Assembly: GCF_009936235.1 (NCBI RefSeq)
Contig: NZ_AP022314.1
Span: forward strand, 1 to 64,000
Origin: Mycobacterium xenopi
GTDB taxonomy: Bacteria > Actinomycetota > Actinomycetes > Mycobacteriales > Mycobacteriaceae
DNA: 64,000 bases
Reading direction: 5' to 3'
The notes under the pieces were generated by a model. The model was not told the DNA's origin. It saw only the letters and a program-made list of their open reading frames with translations, and ran no database searches. Each line of letters begins with the position of its first letter. Positions within the stretch are counted from its first letter, which is position 1. Positions 46,178 through 55,602 of this stretch are shown here, one piece after another. The translations under genes and the position numbers were made by a program.

Positions 46178-47014
46178 GTGTTAACCACGACCGTCGACGG
46201 ACTTTGGGCGCTGCAGATCCTCACCGGAATCGAGGTGGTGGCCCCCGAGCTGGGATTGCGGCCCATCCTGCCGAGCGTCGAAACGCCGCAGATGGCGCTG
46301 CTGCATCCGATCACCGCCGAACTGCAAGCCGCCGGGGTGATCGACGACTCGGGAACCGTAGACCCCATCGTGGTGGAATGGCTGACGGTGCTTGCGCGCC
46401 GCGACGTCGCACTGGTAATACAGGCGCGCAGCCCTCAGCGGGGGGATGAACCCGACCGGGCAATCCTCGCCCGCTACGCGCAGTGGTGGGTCGTGCTGGA
46501 AAGATCGAAGGGCGTGATTCGCATCGGTGGAGCCGGAACGTCCACCGCGGAGGGCGCCGCGAGCGCGATCATTAGCTCTCAGATCGAGCGATTGTGCGGT
46601 GTTAGCATCCCCGCGCCGTTGCGGCCGGTCACCGTCGATGCCGATGCGCTCCTGGCGGATGTGAAGAGCCAAGAAACGTTGCGCGCATTCTTGATGAACC
46701 GGCGATTGGACGGCGATCAGCTCCAAATCCTTATGATGGCCGCCGACCCGAAGCGATCAGCCCAAGCATCGATAGTCGCGCTGCAGTCCGGGGTGGAGAC
46801 CGGACGGCCATCACGGACGTACATCGAACAGACCGTGGTCACCGTTATCGACACCCCAGACGGGCGGTTGGTGGCAGAGCACCTCGTTTCGGGTGGCAAG
46901 AAGTGGATGGTGATCGCCCCTGGCGCGGGGAGCAACATCGCCGACGCAATCAACCGGATGGTGCGACGCCTGCCCGCAAATCAAGAATGGTTCTCGTACC
47001 GAAAGGTCGTGTAG
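46178..47014 (+). CDS. espG2: ESX-2 PE/PPE chaperone EspG2
   Basis: 278 residues from GTG 46178 (MLTTTVDGLWALQILTGIE), preceded by GGAGGA. EspG proteins are cytosolic chaperones that bind the tip of the PPE protein of their own ESX system. Conserved blocks: RPILPSVETPQMALLHP, WLTVLARRDVAL, PLRPVTVDADALL, LDGDQLQILMMAADPKRSA and RRLPANQEWFSYRKVV. Matches EspG2 (Rv3889c, 276 residues). The start upstream at 46148 is inside the hairpin and is rejected. Confidence 0.93.
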   Translation: MLTTTVDGLWALQILTGIEVVAPELGLRPILPSVETPQMALLHPITAELQAAGVIDDSGTVDPIVVEWLTVLARRDVALVIQARSPQRGDEPDRAILARYAQWWVVLERSKGVIRIGGAGTSTAEGAASAIISSQIERLCGVSIPAPLRPVTVDADALLADVKSQETLRAFLMNRRLDGDQLQILMMAADPKRSAQASIVALQSGVETGRPSRTYIEQTVVTVIDTPDGRLVAEHLVSGGKKWMVIAPGAGSNIADAINRMVRRLPANQEWFSYRKVV

Positions 47015-47050
47015 TAAAGGGGTAAACGCGCGCATGTTAGCATCGGCATC

Positions 47051-48073
47051 GTGACAAATCCGTGGAACGCGGCACCGAATTCGCCGGAACCGCTCAGGCC
47101 GGGCCGGATAGAATCAGCGGCTGCGCGCCATCAAGAATCCGTTTCGGGAACTCTGCGGATTTCCGATATGGTGGCGCCGCGCAAAATTCCACCGGGTTCT
47201 GGATGGCGCAAATTCGTCTATAACGCATCTTTTCACACCATTAACCTCGGCGAATCACCGGCCGAACGCCACTACCGCGAATTGCAGGAGCGCATCCGCC
47301 GCCACATCCGCAAGCAGTATGTCATCGGAGTGATCTCCGGCAAGGGCGGCGTCGGGAAAACCACCATGACTGCGTGCATCGGCGCGGTATTTCGGGAATG
47401 CCGACCGGAGAACGTGGTGGCCATTGACGCGGCGCCTGGATTCGGAACACTCGCCGGTCGCATCGACGAAAACCCACCAGGCGACTACACCGCCGTTTTG
47501 AACGACACCGACGTCCAGGGTTACGCCGATATCCGAGAACACCTGGGGCAAAACAGCGTCGGCTTGGACGTGCTGGCCGGAAACCGCGCATCCGATCAAC
47601 CGCGGCCTTTGGTGCCGTCAATGTTCACCGGGGTGCTGTCGCGCCTGCGCCGCACGCACACCGTGATCGTGGTGGACACATCCGACGACCTTGAGCATCC
47701 AGTTATGAAGGCCGTGTTCGACGCCTGTGACACCCTGGTTTTTGTTTCCGGTCTGACCGCAGACACGTCGTTGCCGGTGACCCGCGCAATCGATTTGCTA
47801 CGGGCAATGGGCTACCACGAATTAGTGTCGCGCAGCATGGTTATTTTAAATGACAGCCGCAATGAATACGACGCGGATGCGAGGGCCTACCTTACCGAAC
47901 GTTTCGGAAAATCGGGCGCGACCGTCGAATTTATGCCTTACGACCCACACCTCGCAAAAGGCGGCATAATTGATACCCAGCATGAATTAAAAAAGAAGAC
48001 ACGGCTGCGGTTATTCGAAATCACCGCGGCACTGGCGGACAAATATATCCCGGACGCTGATAGGCCACGCTAA
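47051..48073 (+). CDS. MinD/ParA-like ATPase of ESX-2 (Rv3888c-like)
   Basis: 340 residues from GTG 47051, the length of Rv3888c (341). Deviant Walker A GVISGKGGVGKTTM (about 97-110), IDAAPGFGTLAGRID, VIVVDTSDD switch and the family-specific YDPHLAKGGIIDT near the C-terminus. Resembles EspI of ESX-1 without the long proline-rich N-terminus. Possible role in energy-dependent control or localisation of the secretion apparatus; not established. Its stop overlaps eccD2 (TAATG). Confidence 0.88.
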   Translation: MTNPWNAAPNSPEPLRPGRIESAAARHQESVSGTLRISDMVAPRKIPPGSGWRKFVYNASFHTINLGESPAERHYRELQERIRRHIRKQYVIGVISGKGGVGKTTMTACIGAVFRECRPENVVAIDAAPGFGTLAGRIDENPPGDYTAVLNDTDVQGYADIREHLGQNSVGLDVLAGNRASDQPRPLVPSMFTGVLSRLRRTHTVIVVDTSDDLEHPVMKAVFDACDTLVFVSGLTADTSLPVTRAIDLLRAMGYHELVSRSMVILNDSRNEYDADARAYLTERFGKSGATVEFMPYDPHLAKGGIIDTQHELKKKTRLRLFEITAALADKYIPDADRPR

Positions 48074-49557
48074 TGGCGGCGAAAGTCACTTTTCCCGCTC
48101 GCTGCGCGGTCGCTGTGGTATGTGGCGACCACCTTGTGTCGCAGGTGTATCCGGCGTCGGTGCCGGTCGAAATGTTCATCGACAACATCGTCGAACTGCT
48201 CGACGAGGAACTCAAACGCCGCGGTCTGCCCGGGTTGGATCTGGGGGTGGGCTACGAGCTACACAAAGCCAACGGGGTGCGCCTCGACGTCACGAAGACC
48301 CTTGACGAACTCGGCGTCGAGGACGGCGCCACGCTGGTACTCGTTCCCGCAGTCGAAGGCGACTCATTCGAGCCGCAGTACGAGTCGTTGTCGACCGCAC
48401 TCGCCCGAATCGGCAAGAAGCTGTTCGAACCGGTCTCGGCCGACACCGCAGCCCACACGGCGCTGGCCATCCTGGCGATGATCTGGCTCACGATTTTGGT
48501 GGTCGCTGTGCGCAACCGCCTGGCCAGCGACTCGCTGGTGTCCAGCATCGTCACCGGCGTACCCGGTCTGCTGGCCGCCGGTGGGGCCGGGGTGGTATGG
48601 CGGTGGTGGCCGCACCGGACCGACATGCTCGACGGCTTCGCCTGGCTCGCGGCGCCAATGCTGGCGGTGAGCTTCGGTGCCGCGCCTCCCGGCGATGTCG
48701 GGTCGGCGCACCTGTTTATCGCGGCTCTTTTATTCGCCGTGCTGACCTGCGGAATAGCGGTGACAACCGGACGGCATATCAACGTGGCGTCAACGATCGT
48801 GACATTGTGCGGATTGGGCGGCGCGGTGGCCGCTGCGCGGATGTGGCGGCCAATTCCGGCCCAATGGCTCGGCATGTGCACCCTGGTGGTCCTGCTGCTC
48901 TTGCTGACGCTGGCGCCGACGATCGCGCTGTGGGCCGCACGAATCCGGCCCCCGTATTTCGGGTCGATCACCGGGCGCGATCTCTTCCGGCGCAGCCCCG
49001 GCTTGCCGGCCGACGCGGTAGCACCCGTGGACGAGGGCGCCGAAGACGAGGTGAATGCCGACACCACACCGCGCGGTAAGCAGATCGCCGCCGCCGCGAT
49101 CCGCGCCAACAACGTGCTGACCGGAATCTGCGCGGCAGCCGGATTGACACTGCCTGCCGCGGTATGGGCCACCTTGATGCCGGGTCAGGGCCGCAGCGTG
49201 GCCGCAGCGGTGCTCTGCGGGCTTTTTGTGCTGATCTTCATCAGCCGCGGAAGGGCATTCGCCGACAAACGTCAGGCCATCGCCCTGGTGTGCGGAGCCG
49301 TCGCCGCCATGTGCGTCGGTGTAGTCAAATACGTGCTGAGCGAACCCGCGCCCTCCGGCGAGGCTGTGCTTTGGGGAGCCGCGGTGCTGGTCGCATTCGG
49401 CGGCGCCGGCCTGGCGGCCGCGCTCCTCGTGCCGATCACCCGGTTCACCCCGCTGGTGCGGATGGTCGCCGAGTGGTTGGAAATCGTGGCGATAATTGTG
49501 GCCATGCCCCTGGCCGCGTGGATCGGCGGACTTTTCACCTGGGTGCGCATGCGATGA
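48073..49557 (+). CDS. eccD2: ESX-2 membrane channel component EccD2
   Basis: 494 residues. N-terminal ubiquitin-like domain (about 1-95: FPARCAVAVVCGDHLVSQVY... DELGVEDGATLVLVP) followed by eleven predicted membrane helices from about residue 130 to the end. EccD dimers line the putative pore of the type VII complex. ATG overlaps the preceding stop; its own stop overlaps mycP2 (ATGA). Confidence 0.95.
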   Translation: MAAKVTFPARCAVAVVCGDHLVSQVYPASVPVEMFIDNIVELLDEELKRRGLPGLDLGVGYELHKANGVRLDVTKTLDELGVEDGATLVLVPAVEGDSFEPQYESLSTALARIGKKLFEPVSADTAAHTALAILAMIWLTILVVAVRNRLASDSLVSSIVTGVPGLLAAGGAGVVWRWWPHRTDMLDGFAWLAAPMLAVSFGAAPPGDVGSAHLFIAALLFAVLTCGIAVTTGRHINVASTIVTLCGLGGAVAAARMWRPIPAQWLGMCTLVVLLLLLTLAPTIALWAARIRPPYFGSITGRDLFRRSPGLPADAVAPVDEGAEDEVNADTTPRGKQIAAAAIRANNVLTGICAAAGLTLPAAVWATLMPGQGRSVAAAVLCGLFVLIFISRGRAFADKRQAIALVCGAVAAMCVGVVKYVLSEPAPSGEAVLWGAAVLVAFGGAGLAAALLVPITRFTPLVRMVAEWLEIVAIIVAMPLAAWIGGLFTWVRMR

Positions 49558-51212
49558 ATCCGACGGCCTCGCGGACGTGGACACAGCGGACTGCGGCGAT
49601 GGTGCTGACCGGGCTTCTCGTTGGATTGTCAGCCAATGTGCCCGCGGCTCAAGCGATTCCGCCACCGAGCGTCGACCCGGGCCGCGTACCGGCCGACGGC
49701 AAGCCGGGCCCGGACCAGCCGATGCGGCAGAGCAACGTCTGTGCGCGCACCATCACGGTCGCCGAACCGAACGTAGCCGTGACCGCACCCGGTTTCACCA
49801 TGCTCAACATCGGCAAGGCGTGGCAATACTCGACCGGCAACGGGGTGCCGGTAGCGGTCATCGATACCGGGGTCAATCCCAGCCCGCGACTCCCGGCGGT
49901 CGCTGGCGGCGATTACATCATGGGTGGCGATGGGCTGATGGACTGCGACGCGCACGGCACAATCGTGGCGTCGGTGATTGCCGCTGCACCGCAGGGAATT
50001 CCGATGCCCGCCCCGATGCCGGCTGTTCCGGCGTTTCCGCCGCCGGCCGGTCCACCACCGGCGTTCGCGGCACCACCACCTCCGGGGGGCGCACCCCCGC
50101 CGGTGGCGCCACCGCCGCCGCCGTCGCCGGTGACGATCACCGAAATCAAACCGGCACCACCACCACCGCCGCCACCGCCGGCCGACGAGCCGTCAAACGC
50201 CCCAGGGGATCCCACACCTGACCAGGCCGAGGATCCAGAGGTTCCGCCACCTCCACCAGGGGCGCCGGACGGGGTTGTCGGGGTGGCGCCGCACGCGACC
50301 ATCATCGCGATCCGCCAATCATCGCGTGCCTACGAACCGGTCAACCCGGGCGGCGGCGACATCGAGGCCCGCAAGAAGGCTGGCACCGTCGCCACTTTGG
50401 GCAGCGCCATCGTCCACGCGGCGAACATGGGCGCCAAGGTGATCAACGTCAGCGTCACCTCATGCGTATCGGCAGCTGATCCGTTGGACCAGAGCGGTAT
50501 TGGCGCTGCCGTCTGGTATGCGGCCACCGCCAAGGATGCGGTGATCGTCGCGGCGGCGGGTAACGAGGGCGAAGACGAGTGTGCCCAAAACCCGTCGTTC
50601 GATCCATTGGACCCCTCCGATCCTCGCGACTGGCATCAAGTCAAAACGGTGTCGTCGCCGTCGTGGTTTTCCGACTACGTTCTTTCGGTGGGCGCGGTCG
50701 ATAACACCGGCGCCCCGATCAGCAAGAGCCTGTCCGGGCCCTGGGTCGCCGCCGCGGCCCCAGGTGTGGGAATTATGGGGCTGTCCCCGCAAACCGGGGG
50801 ACCGGCGAACGCCTACCCGCCGATACGCCCGGGTGAAAAGAACATGCCGTTCTGGGGCACCAGTTTTTCGGCGGCCTACGTCAGTGGAGTAGCCGCCTTG
50901 GTTCGCGCCAAGTATCCGGAGTTGACCGCCCACCAGGTCATCAACCGAATCCTGCAGACCGCGCACAATCCGCCGCGGGGAGTCGACAATCAGGTCGGCT
51001 ACGGTGTGGTCGACCCGGTGGCCGCGCTGACCTTCAACGTGCCCCCTGGCGACAGGTTTGCCCCCGGCGCGCAGACGCGGGTGATCACCCCGGCCGCACC
51101 GCCGCCGCCCCCGGACCACCGTGCCCGCAATGTGGCGCTGGGATTCGCCGGCGTGGTGGCGGCCGCGATCCTCATGGCTTGGCTAATCGCGCGGGCCCGG
51201 CGGGCGCGATGA
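49554..51212 (+). CDS. mycP2: Mycosin MycP2 (subtilisin-like protease)
   Basis: 552 residues (M. tuberculosis MycP2 about 550). Signal peptide (about 1-36, TAAMVLTGLLVGLSANVPAAQA), S8 protease domain with Asp103 in VIDTGVN, His134 in DAHGTIVAS and Ser437 in GTSFSAAYVSG, and a C-terminal membrane anchor (about 525-545). A long proline-rich insertion (about 150-240, runs of Pro with Ala/Gly) lies just after the catalytic His. Mycosins stabilise and cap the ESX membrane complex on the periplasmic side. ATG 49554 overlaps the eccD2 stop. Confidence 0.95.
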   Translation: MNPTASRTWTQRTAAMVLTGLLVGLSANVPAAQAIPPPSVDPGRVPADGKPGPDQPMRQSNVCARTITVAEPNVAVTAPGFTMLNIGKAWQYSTGNGVPVAVIDTGVNPSPRLPAVAGGDYIMGGDGLMDCDAHGTIVASVIAAAPQGIPMPAPMPAVPAFPPPAGPPPAFAAPPPPGGAPPPVAPPPPPSPVTITEIKPAPPPPPPPPADEPSNAPGDPTPDQAEDPEVPPPPPGAPDGVVGVAPHATIIAIRQSSRAYEPVNPGGGDIEARKKAGTVATLGSAIVHAANMGAKVINVSVTSCVSAADPLDQSGIGAAVWYAATAKDAVIVAAAGNEGEDECAQNPSFDPLDPSDPRDWHQVKTVSSPSWFSDYVLSVGAVDNTGAPISKSLSGPWVAAAAPGVGIMGLSPQTGGPANAYPPIRPGEKNMPFWGTSFSAAYVSGVAALVRAKYPELTAHQVINRILQTAHNPPRGVDNQVGYGVVDPVAALTFNVPPGDRFAPGAQTRVITPAAPPPPPDHRARNVALGFAGVVAAAILMAWLIARARRAR

Positions 51213-52741
51213 CGGCAACGACGAAACTGGCGATCGTCGTCGGCATCTTTGCCGCGGGTCTCGCCGGGTGGAGCATTGGCGGCTATCTCGGCGCCGCAGC
51301 AGGTTTGGTTCTAGGGCTAGCTGGTGGCGTCATCCGTTGGCGCGGGCATCCGCTGTGGTACTGGCTGATCCTCTGGCGTCAGCGCGGCCGGCCAATCGAA
51401 TTGAGCGAACCCATCACGGTGGCCAACGACCGCACCGGCGGCGGTGTGCGCTATCAGGACGGTGTCGCGGTGGTTGCCGTCCAGTTGCTCGGTAAAGCGC
51501 ACAGGCCGACGTTGTTCACCGGTTCGACGGCGACCTATACCGAAAACACCGTCGACATCGCCGGTCTGCTCCCGCTGCTGCGCCAGAGCCTCGGTTTGAC
51601 GATTGATTCGCTGAGCGTCGTCAGCGCTGGGGCTCGGCGGCGCAGCACAGGAGATTACCCACGGGTGTACGACACGCTGATCGGCACCCCACCGTATGCC
51701 GGGCAGCGCGAAACCTGGCTGATCATTCGAATCGCGGCGATCCCCAACGCCGAAGCGCTGCAGTGGCGCACGTCGATCGGCACCGCGACGCTGGCTGCAG
51801 GACAGCGCATTAGTGCGGCGATGCGCCAGCAAGGCATTCGGGCCAAGGTCGCAACCGCGACCGACATGGTCGAGCTCGAGCGACGGGTGGGACGGGCTGC
51901 GCTGAACCCGCAAAACCAACGCTGGCGCACCGCCCGCGGTGACGGGGGCTGGTTGACCACGTATTGGTACCGCCCTGGTGACATTACCGCCGAGAACTTG
52001 GCGCACGCCTGGGCGCTGCGCGCCGACGGGATCATCCAGAACGTCACGTTGTTCAGCGACGGCAGGGCCATCGCGACCGTGACAGTGCGCAGCATGCAGC
52101 CACCAACCGCCCCGCCGAGCGTGATGCTGCGAACCTTGCCAGGGGAGCAGACGCAAGCCATCAGGGCCAACCTGTGCGCTCCGATGCCGCCGTTGCGCGG
52201 CGTACGCCGCGGCGCGCTGATGGGGTCGCTGGTTATCCCGATCGGACCCTCGGGTGTGCTGCTGGGTAAGGTCGGCGCGGGCAACCGCCTGATGCTGCCG
52301 CTCGACGATCCAGGGGAACTGAGCCGGGTTCACATCGCCGCGGAGGATTCGCTGGCCAAACGAATTGTGTTGCGGATGGCCGGTGCTGGGGAACGCATCA
52401 CCGTGCATACTCGAGATCTGCAGCGCTGGGCCAGCCTTCGGATGCCGGACATCGCCGTCGATAACCGCGTTCGGCCTGTCGCGGGCACTACGGTCAGCGT
52501 CGTGGATGGCACCGTCATGCCCGCGCCGCGACCGAACACGTTGATCTCGGTCGGGGAGCCCGGAGAGCCGTACCGGGGATCGGCCGATGTAGTGATCACG
52601 CAGATCGGTCCGGCCAGCGTGGAAGTGCAGGCGGCCGGGCAGAGGCACACTGTGGAGGTCGAGCTGTTCCGCGCCGAGAACCGTTACGTATCCTCAGAGC
52701 CGACCATCCTGAGGACCTCCGAGCTCGAGCCGGTGGATTAG
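51209..52741 (+). CDS. eccE2: ESX-2 membrane component EccE2
   Basis: 510 residues. Two N-terminal membrane helices (about 6-25 and 28-48), then a cytoplasmic region typical of EccE (WHRLILWRQRGRP-type segment reading LWYWLILWRQRGRP, later WRTARGDGGWLTTYWYRPGD). EccE sits at the periphery of the ESX membrane complex. ATG overlaps the mycP2 stop; eccA2 starts four bases after its own stop. Confidence 0.92.
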   Translation: MTATTKLAIVVGIFAAGLAGWSIGGYLGAAAGLVLGLAGGVIRWRGHPLWYWLILWRQRGRPIELSEPITVANDRTGGGVRYQDGVAVVAVQLLGKAHRPTLFTGSTATYTENTVDIAGLLPLLRQSLGLTIDSLSVVSAGARRRSTGDYPRVYDTLIGTPPYAGQRETWLIIRIAAIPNAEALQWRTSIGTATLAAGQRISAAMRQQGIRAKVATATDMVELERRVGRAALNPQNQRWRTARGDGGWLTTYWYRPGDITAENLAHAWALRADGIIQNVTLFSDGRAIATVTVRSMQPPTAPPSVMLRTLPGEQTQAIRANLCAPMPPLRGVRRGALMGSLVIPIGPSGVLLGKVGAGNRLMLPLDDPGELSRVHIAAEDSLAKRIVLRMAGAGERITVHTRDLQRWASLRMPDIAVDNRVRPVAGTTVSVVDGTVMPAPRPNTLISVGEPGEPYRGSADVVITQIGPASVEVQAAGQRHTVEVELFRAENRYVSSEPTILRTSELEPVD

Positions 52742-52744
52742 ACG

Positions 52745-54598
52745 ATGACCAGCAGCACCGACACGGTCGCCGCGCGCAAGCGCTTCGATCAAGCCATGGC
52801 GTTGTTCGACTCCGACCCCGACACCGCCCAGGACTACTTCCGGCAGGCGACCGAGATCGACCCATCGATGGCCGACGCCTGGCTGGGCCGGATCGCGGCG
52901 GGCGATGACTCGCTGTCGACGCTGCAGGAGCTCTACGCCTACGGCGCCCGGCTCCACCGGGAGACCAACCGGCTCGGTGTGCGCCTATCGGCGGCGATCA
53001 AGGCTGGACCGTATCTCTCGATCTCGGTGACCGAGGCCTCTCATGCCGGCCTGGCCCTGGCCAGCGCGCTAATCGATGATCGGCAATATGAGAAAGCTGA
53101 TGCGCTGCTGCAGGATTCGTCACTGTTGGACAGCTGGGAGAACCACCAGTGGCAGCAATACATCCGAGCCTATTTGATGTTCGCCACCCAGCGTTGGTCG
53201 GACGTAATTTCGATCGCTGCCAGCATCCTGCCGCCGCAAGCCATCATCATGTCTGCGGTCACCGCCGGAACCAATGCCCTAGCTGCCCACGCCGCCGTCC
53301 ACCTCGGACAGGCACGAGTCGCGCTTGACTGGACTGATCGGGTCGAAATACGCGCCGGACACGGCGAACCGCGAGAATGGCGCCGTCACCAACTGATCGA
53401 AACCGCTGTTACTGCGATCGACCCTAACGAATTTCCTTTGATCGCAGCGGATTTGGCCTATGTGCGTGGGATGGCCCACCGTCAGCTCGGTGAGCAAGAC
53501 AAAGCCGAGATCTGGTTGTCGAAGGCGACGATCAACGGTGCGCTCATCGAACCAGCCAAGCAAGCACTTGCCGACCCCGCGCTGCAGCTGGTGATCACCG
53601 ACGAAGAGACGATCAACAGCCGCACCAACAAATGGGACGTCACGACCGAGCGCTCCCACGAGCAGCGTCGAGAGGAGGAAAACAAAGAGCGACGCGAGGA
53701 ACTCCTTGCGGAGGGACGGGCGCTGCTCAACAACCAAGTGGGATTGGCCGAAGTCAAAAGGGCCGTCGCTGAACTCGAAGACCAGATCGAGGTCCGGGCA
53801 CTCCGGCTCGCTGCCGGGCTGCCGGTGACCAACCAGACGAATCACATGCTCCTGGTGGGGCCGCCGGGCACCGGCAAGACCACCACCGCCGAGGCGCTGG
53901 GAAAGATCTTCGCCGGGTTGGGGATTGTGCGCCACCCCGAGATCATCGAAGTCAAGCGGGCTGACTTTTGTGGCGAGCACATCGGGGCATCGGGGCCCAA
54001 GACCAACGAGCTGATCAACCGCTCGCTGGGTCGCATCTTGTTCATGGACGAGTTTTATTCCTTGGTGGAGCGTCACCAGGATGGCCGGCCGGACATGATC
54101 GGAATGGAAGCGGTTAACCAGCTGATGATCGCGCTCGAGGTGCATCGGTTCGACTTCTGTTTCATCGGAGCGGGATACGAGAAGGAAGTCGACGAATTTC
54201 TCACCGTCAACCCGGGATTGGCGGGCCGGTTCAACCGGAAGCTACGATTCGAGTCCTACACGCCAGAGGAACTGGTCGAAATCGCGGTCCGGTACGGCGA
54301 GCCCCGCGCCACCGTCATCGAGCCCAGCGCCCGTGAAGCACTCAACGTGGCATGCACGATGCTACGGGCCTACATGGGACCAGACGGCAGGCACGGCATC
54401 GACATCATGCAGAACGGGCGGTTTGCGCGGAACGTGGTGGAGCGTGCCGAGCGGCTGCGCGACTCCCGCGTTGCGGCACAGCACCGCACCAACAAAGGCT
54501 CGGTGACCGTGGAAGACCTGGAGACGGTGCGCACCCAGGACATCGTCGACGCGGTGATGGATGCCTGCGCGGAAAAGCATGTGCCGATAGTGCTTTGA
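52745..54598 (+). CDS. eccA2: ESX-2 cytosolic AAA+ ATPase EccA2
   Basis: 617 residues. N-terminal TPR-like helical domain (about 1-280) and a CbxX/CfqX-type AAA+ domain with Walker A GPPGTGKTT (about 372), Walker B ILFMDEFYSL (about 433) and sensor region AGRFNRKLRFESYTPEEL. EccA proteins are thought to remove EspG from PPE clients or otherwise prepare substrates. Last gene of the ESX-2 operon; a hairpin follows. Confidence 0.95.
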   Translation: MTSSTDTVAARKRFDQAMALFDSDPDTAQDYFRQATEIDPSMADAWLGRIAAGDDSLSTLQELYAYGARLHRETNRLGVRLSAAIKAGPYLSISVTEASHAGLALASALIDDRQYEKADALLQDSSLLDSWENHQWQQYIRAYLMFATQRWSDVISIAASILPPQAIIMSAVTAGTNALAAHAAVHLGQARVALDWTDRVEIRAGHGEPREWRRHQLIETAVTAIDPNEFPLIAADLAYVRGMAHRQLGEQDKAEIWLSKATINGALIEPAKQALADPALQLVITDEETINSRTNKWDVTTERSHEQRREEENKERREELLAEGRALLNNQVGLAEVKRAVAELEDQIEVRALRLAAGLPVTNQTNHMLLVGPPGTGKTTTAEALGKIFAGLGIVRHPEIIEVKRADFCGEHIGASGPKTNELINRSLGRILFMDEFYSLVERHQDGRPDMIGMEAVNQLMIALEVHRFDFCFIGAGYEKEVDEFLTVNPGLAGRFNRKLRFESYTPEELVEIAVRYGEPRATVIEPSAREALNVACTMLRAYMGPDGRHGIDIMQNGRFARNVVERAERLRDSRVAAQHRTNKGSVTVEDLETVRTQDIVDAVMDACAEKHVPIVL

Positions 54599-54610
54599 CT
54601 GTGCTTGGAA

Positions 54611-54628
54611 GCCGGGTGGTCACCCGGC
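54611..54628 (+). terminator. Hairpin after eccA2
   Basis: GCCGGGTG-GT-CACCCGGC, a perfect 8-base stem with a 2-base loop, 12 bases after the eccA2 stop. No T run follows, as is common for mycobacterial terminators. It separates the ESX-2 operon from the sigma factor gene. Confidence 0.6.
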
Positions 54629-54648
54629 CAGATCGACGGCGTCAATGC

Positions 54649-54676
54649 GTAACTTTTTCGCTTGCCCGATCGTCGT
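54649..54676 (+). promoter_or_regulatory. Candidate ECF-type autoregulated promoter of the sigma factor
   Basis: GTAACT (54649-54654) and CGTCGT (54671-54676) are separated by exactly 16 bases, the spacing of ECF sigma promoters (xGAAC/GTAAC and CGTC). A start about seven bases downstream falls on the A of the ATG at 54683, implying a leaderless mRNA. No ribosome-binding site is visible, which agrees. Confidence 0.55.
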
Positions 54677-54682
54677 GAATAT

Positions 54683-55567
54683 ATGAGCCAACCGCCCGGC
54701 GATCAGATCAGCGAGGCATGGCGACGCCATCGCCCATACCTGATCAACCTGGCCTACCAGATACTCGGCGATGTTGGCGACGCCGAAGACGCTGCGCAAG
54801 AAGCCTTTCTACGGTTGTCTCGCACGCATCCGGGCGAGGTCGACGATGTGCGCGGCTGGCTGACCGTGGTGGCGAGCAGGATCTGCCTCGACCAGGTGCG
54901 GTCGGCGCGCGCCCGCTACGAACGGCCGGCCGAGATCGAACACCAGGCCGTCGCAGTCAACCAGGCCCAGCGCCCCGACCCGGCCGATCGGGTCACACTT
55001 GACGACGAGGTGCGCGCAGCCCTGCTCGAAGTCCTGCGTCGGCTCAGCCCGGGCGAGCGAGTGGCCTTCGTGCTGCATGACGTGTTTCAAATGCCGTTCG
55101 ACGTGATCGCGCAAACGGTGGGCCGTCCCGTCGGCACCTGCCGTCAACTGGCGCGGCGGGCGCGAGCGAAGTTCGGCAGCGCGGCACCGAAGCCCAGCGA
55201 CGTGGGCGGCAGCGAGCACGCACTCGTCACAGAGAAATTCATCACCGCCTGCGCCAACGGCGACATCCAAGCGTTGGCGTCGGCACTGGATCCCACGGTT
55301 TGGGGAGCGGCGACCCTACTGGCCGAGCCCGCGCCGCCACCGCAACTCGGCTACGGGCCGGACGCCGTGGCCACCAACCTGCTGCGCTACCTCGGGCCCG
55401 GCGTGACGCTGGTCAGCGGACCGGTCGGGCAGCCGGTGCTGCTGGCCTTCGCAAGGCGGCGGCTGTTCGCCGTGATCGTGCTGACCATCCGCGACCATCT
55501 GATCGCCAAGATCGAAGCCACCGTCGACCCAGTCGCGCGCAGCGCGGCTTTCGAAAGCACCACCTGA
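54683..55567 (+). CDS. sigI: ECF sigma factor with C-terminal SnoaL-like domain (SigI-like)
   Basis: 294 residues (MSQPPGDQISEAWRRHRPYL...). Region 2 (about 12-75) with LAYQILGDVGDAEDAAQEAFLRL; region 4 (about 112-165) with LSPGERVAFVLHDVFQMPFDVIAQTVGRPVGTCRQLARRAR; then a ~110-residue SnoaL-like domain (FITACANGDIQALASALD, DHLIAKIEATVDP). This is the layout of SigI and SigJ; wording of conserved segments is nearest to SigI (Rv1189). No anti-sigma gene is adjacent; in such groups the C-terminal domain controls activity. The ATG at 54683 is set by the promoter spacing and family start. Confidence 0.8.
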   Translation: MSQPPGDQISEAWRRHRPYLINLAYQILGDVGDAEDAAQEAFLRLSRTHPGEVDDVRGWLTVVASRICLDQVRSARARYERPAEIEHQAVAVNQAQRPDPADRVTLDDEVRAALLEVLRRLSPGERVAFVLHDVFQMPFDVIAQTVGRPVGTCRQLARRARAKFGSAAPKPSDVGGSEHALVTEKFITACANGDIQALASALDPTVWGAATLLAEPAPPPQLGYGPDAVATNLLRYLGPGVTLVSGPVGQPVLLAFARRRLFAVIVLTIRDHLIAKIEATVDPVARSAAFESTT

Positions 55568-55602
55568 TTGCGGTGACATGATGCCAGCGGAGGTGATCGC
55601 GC

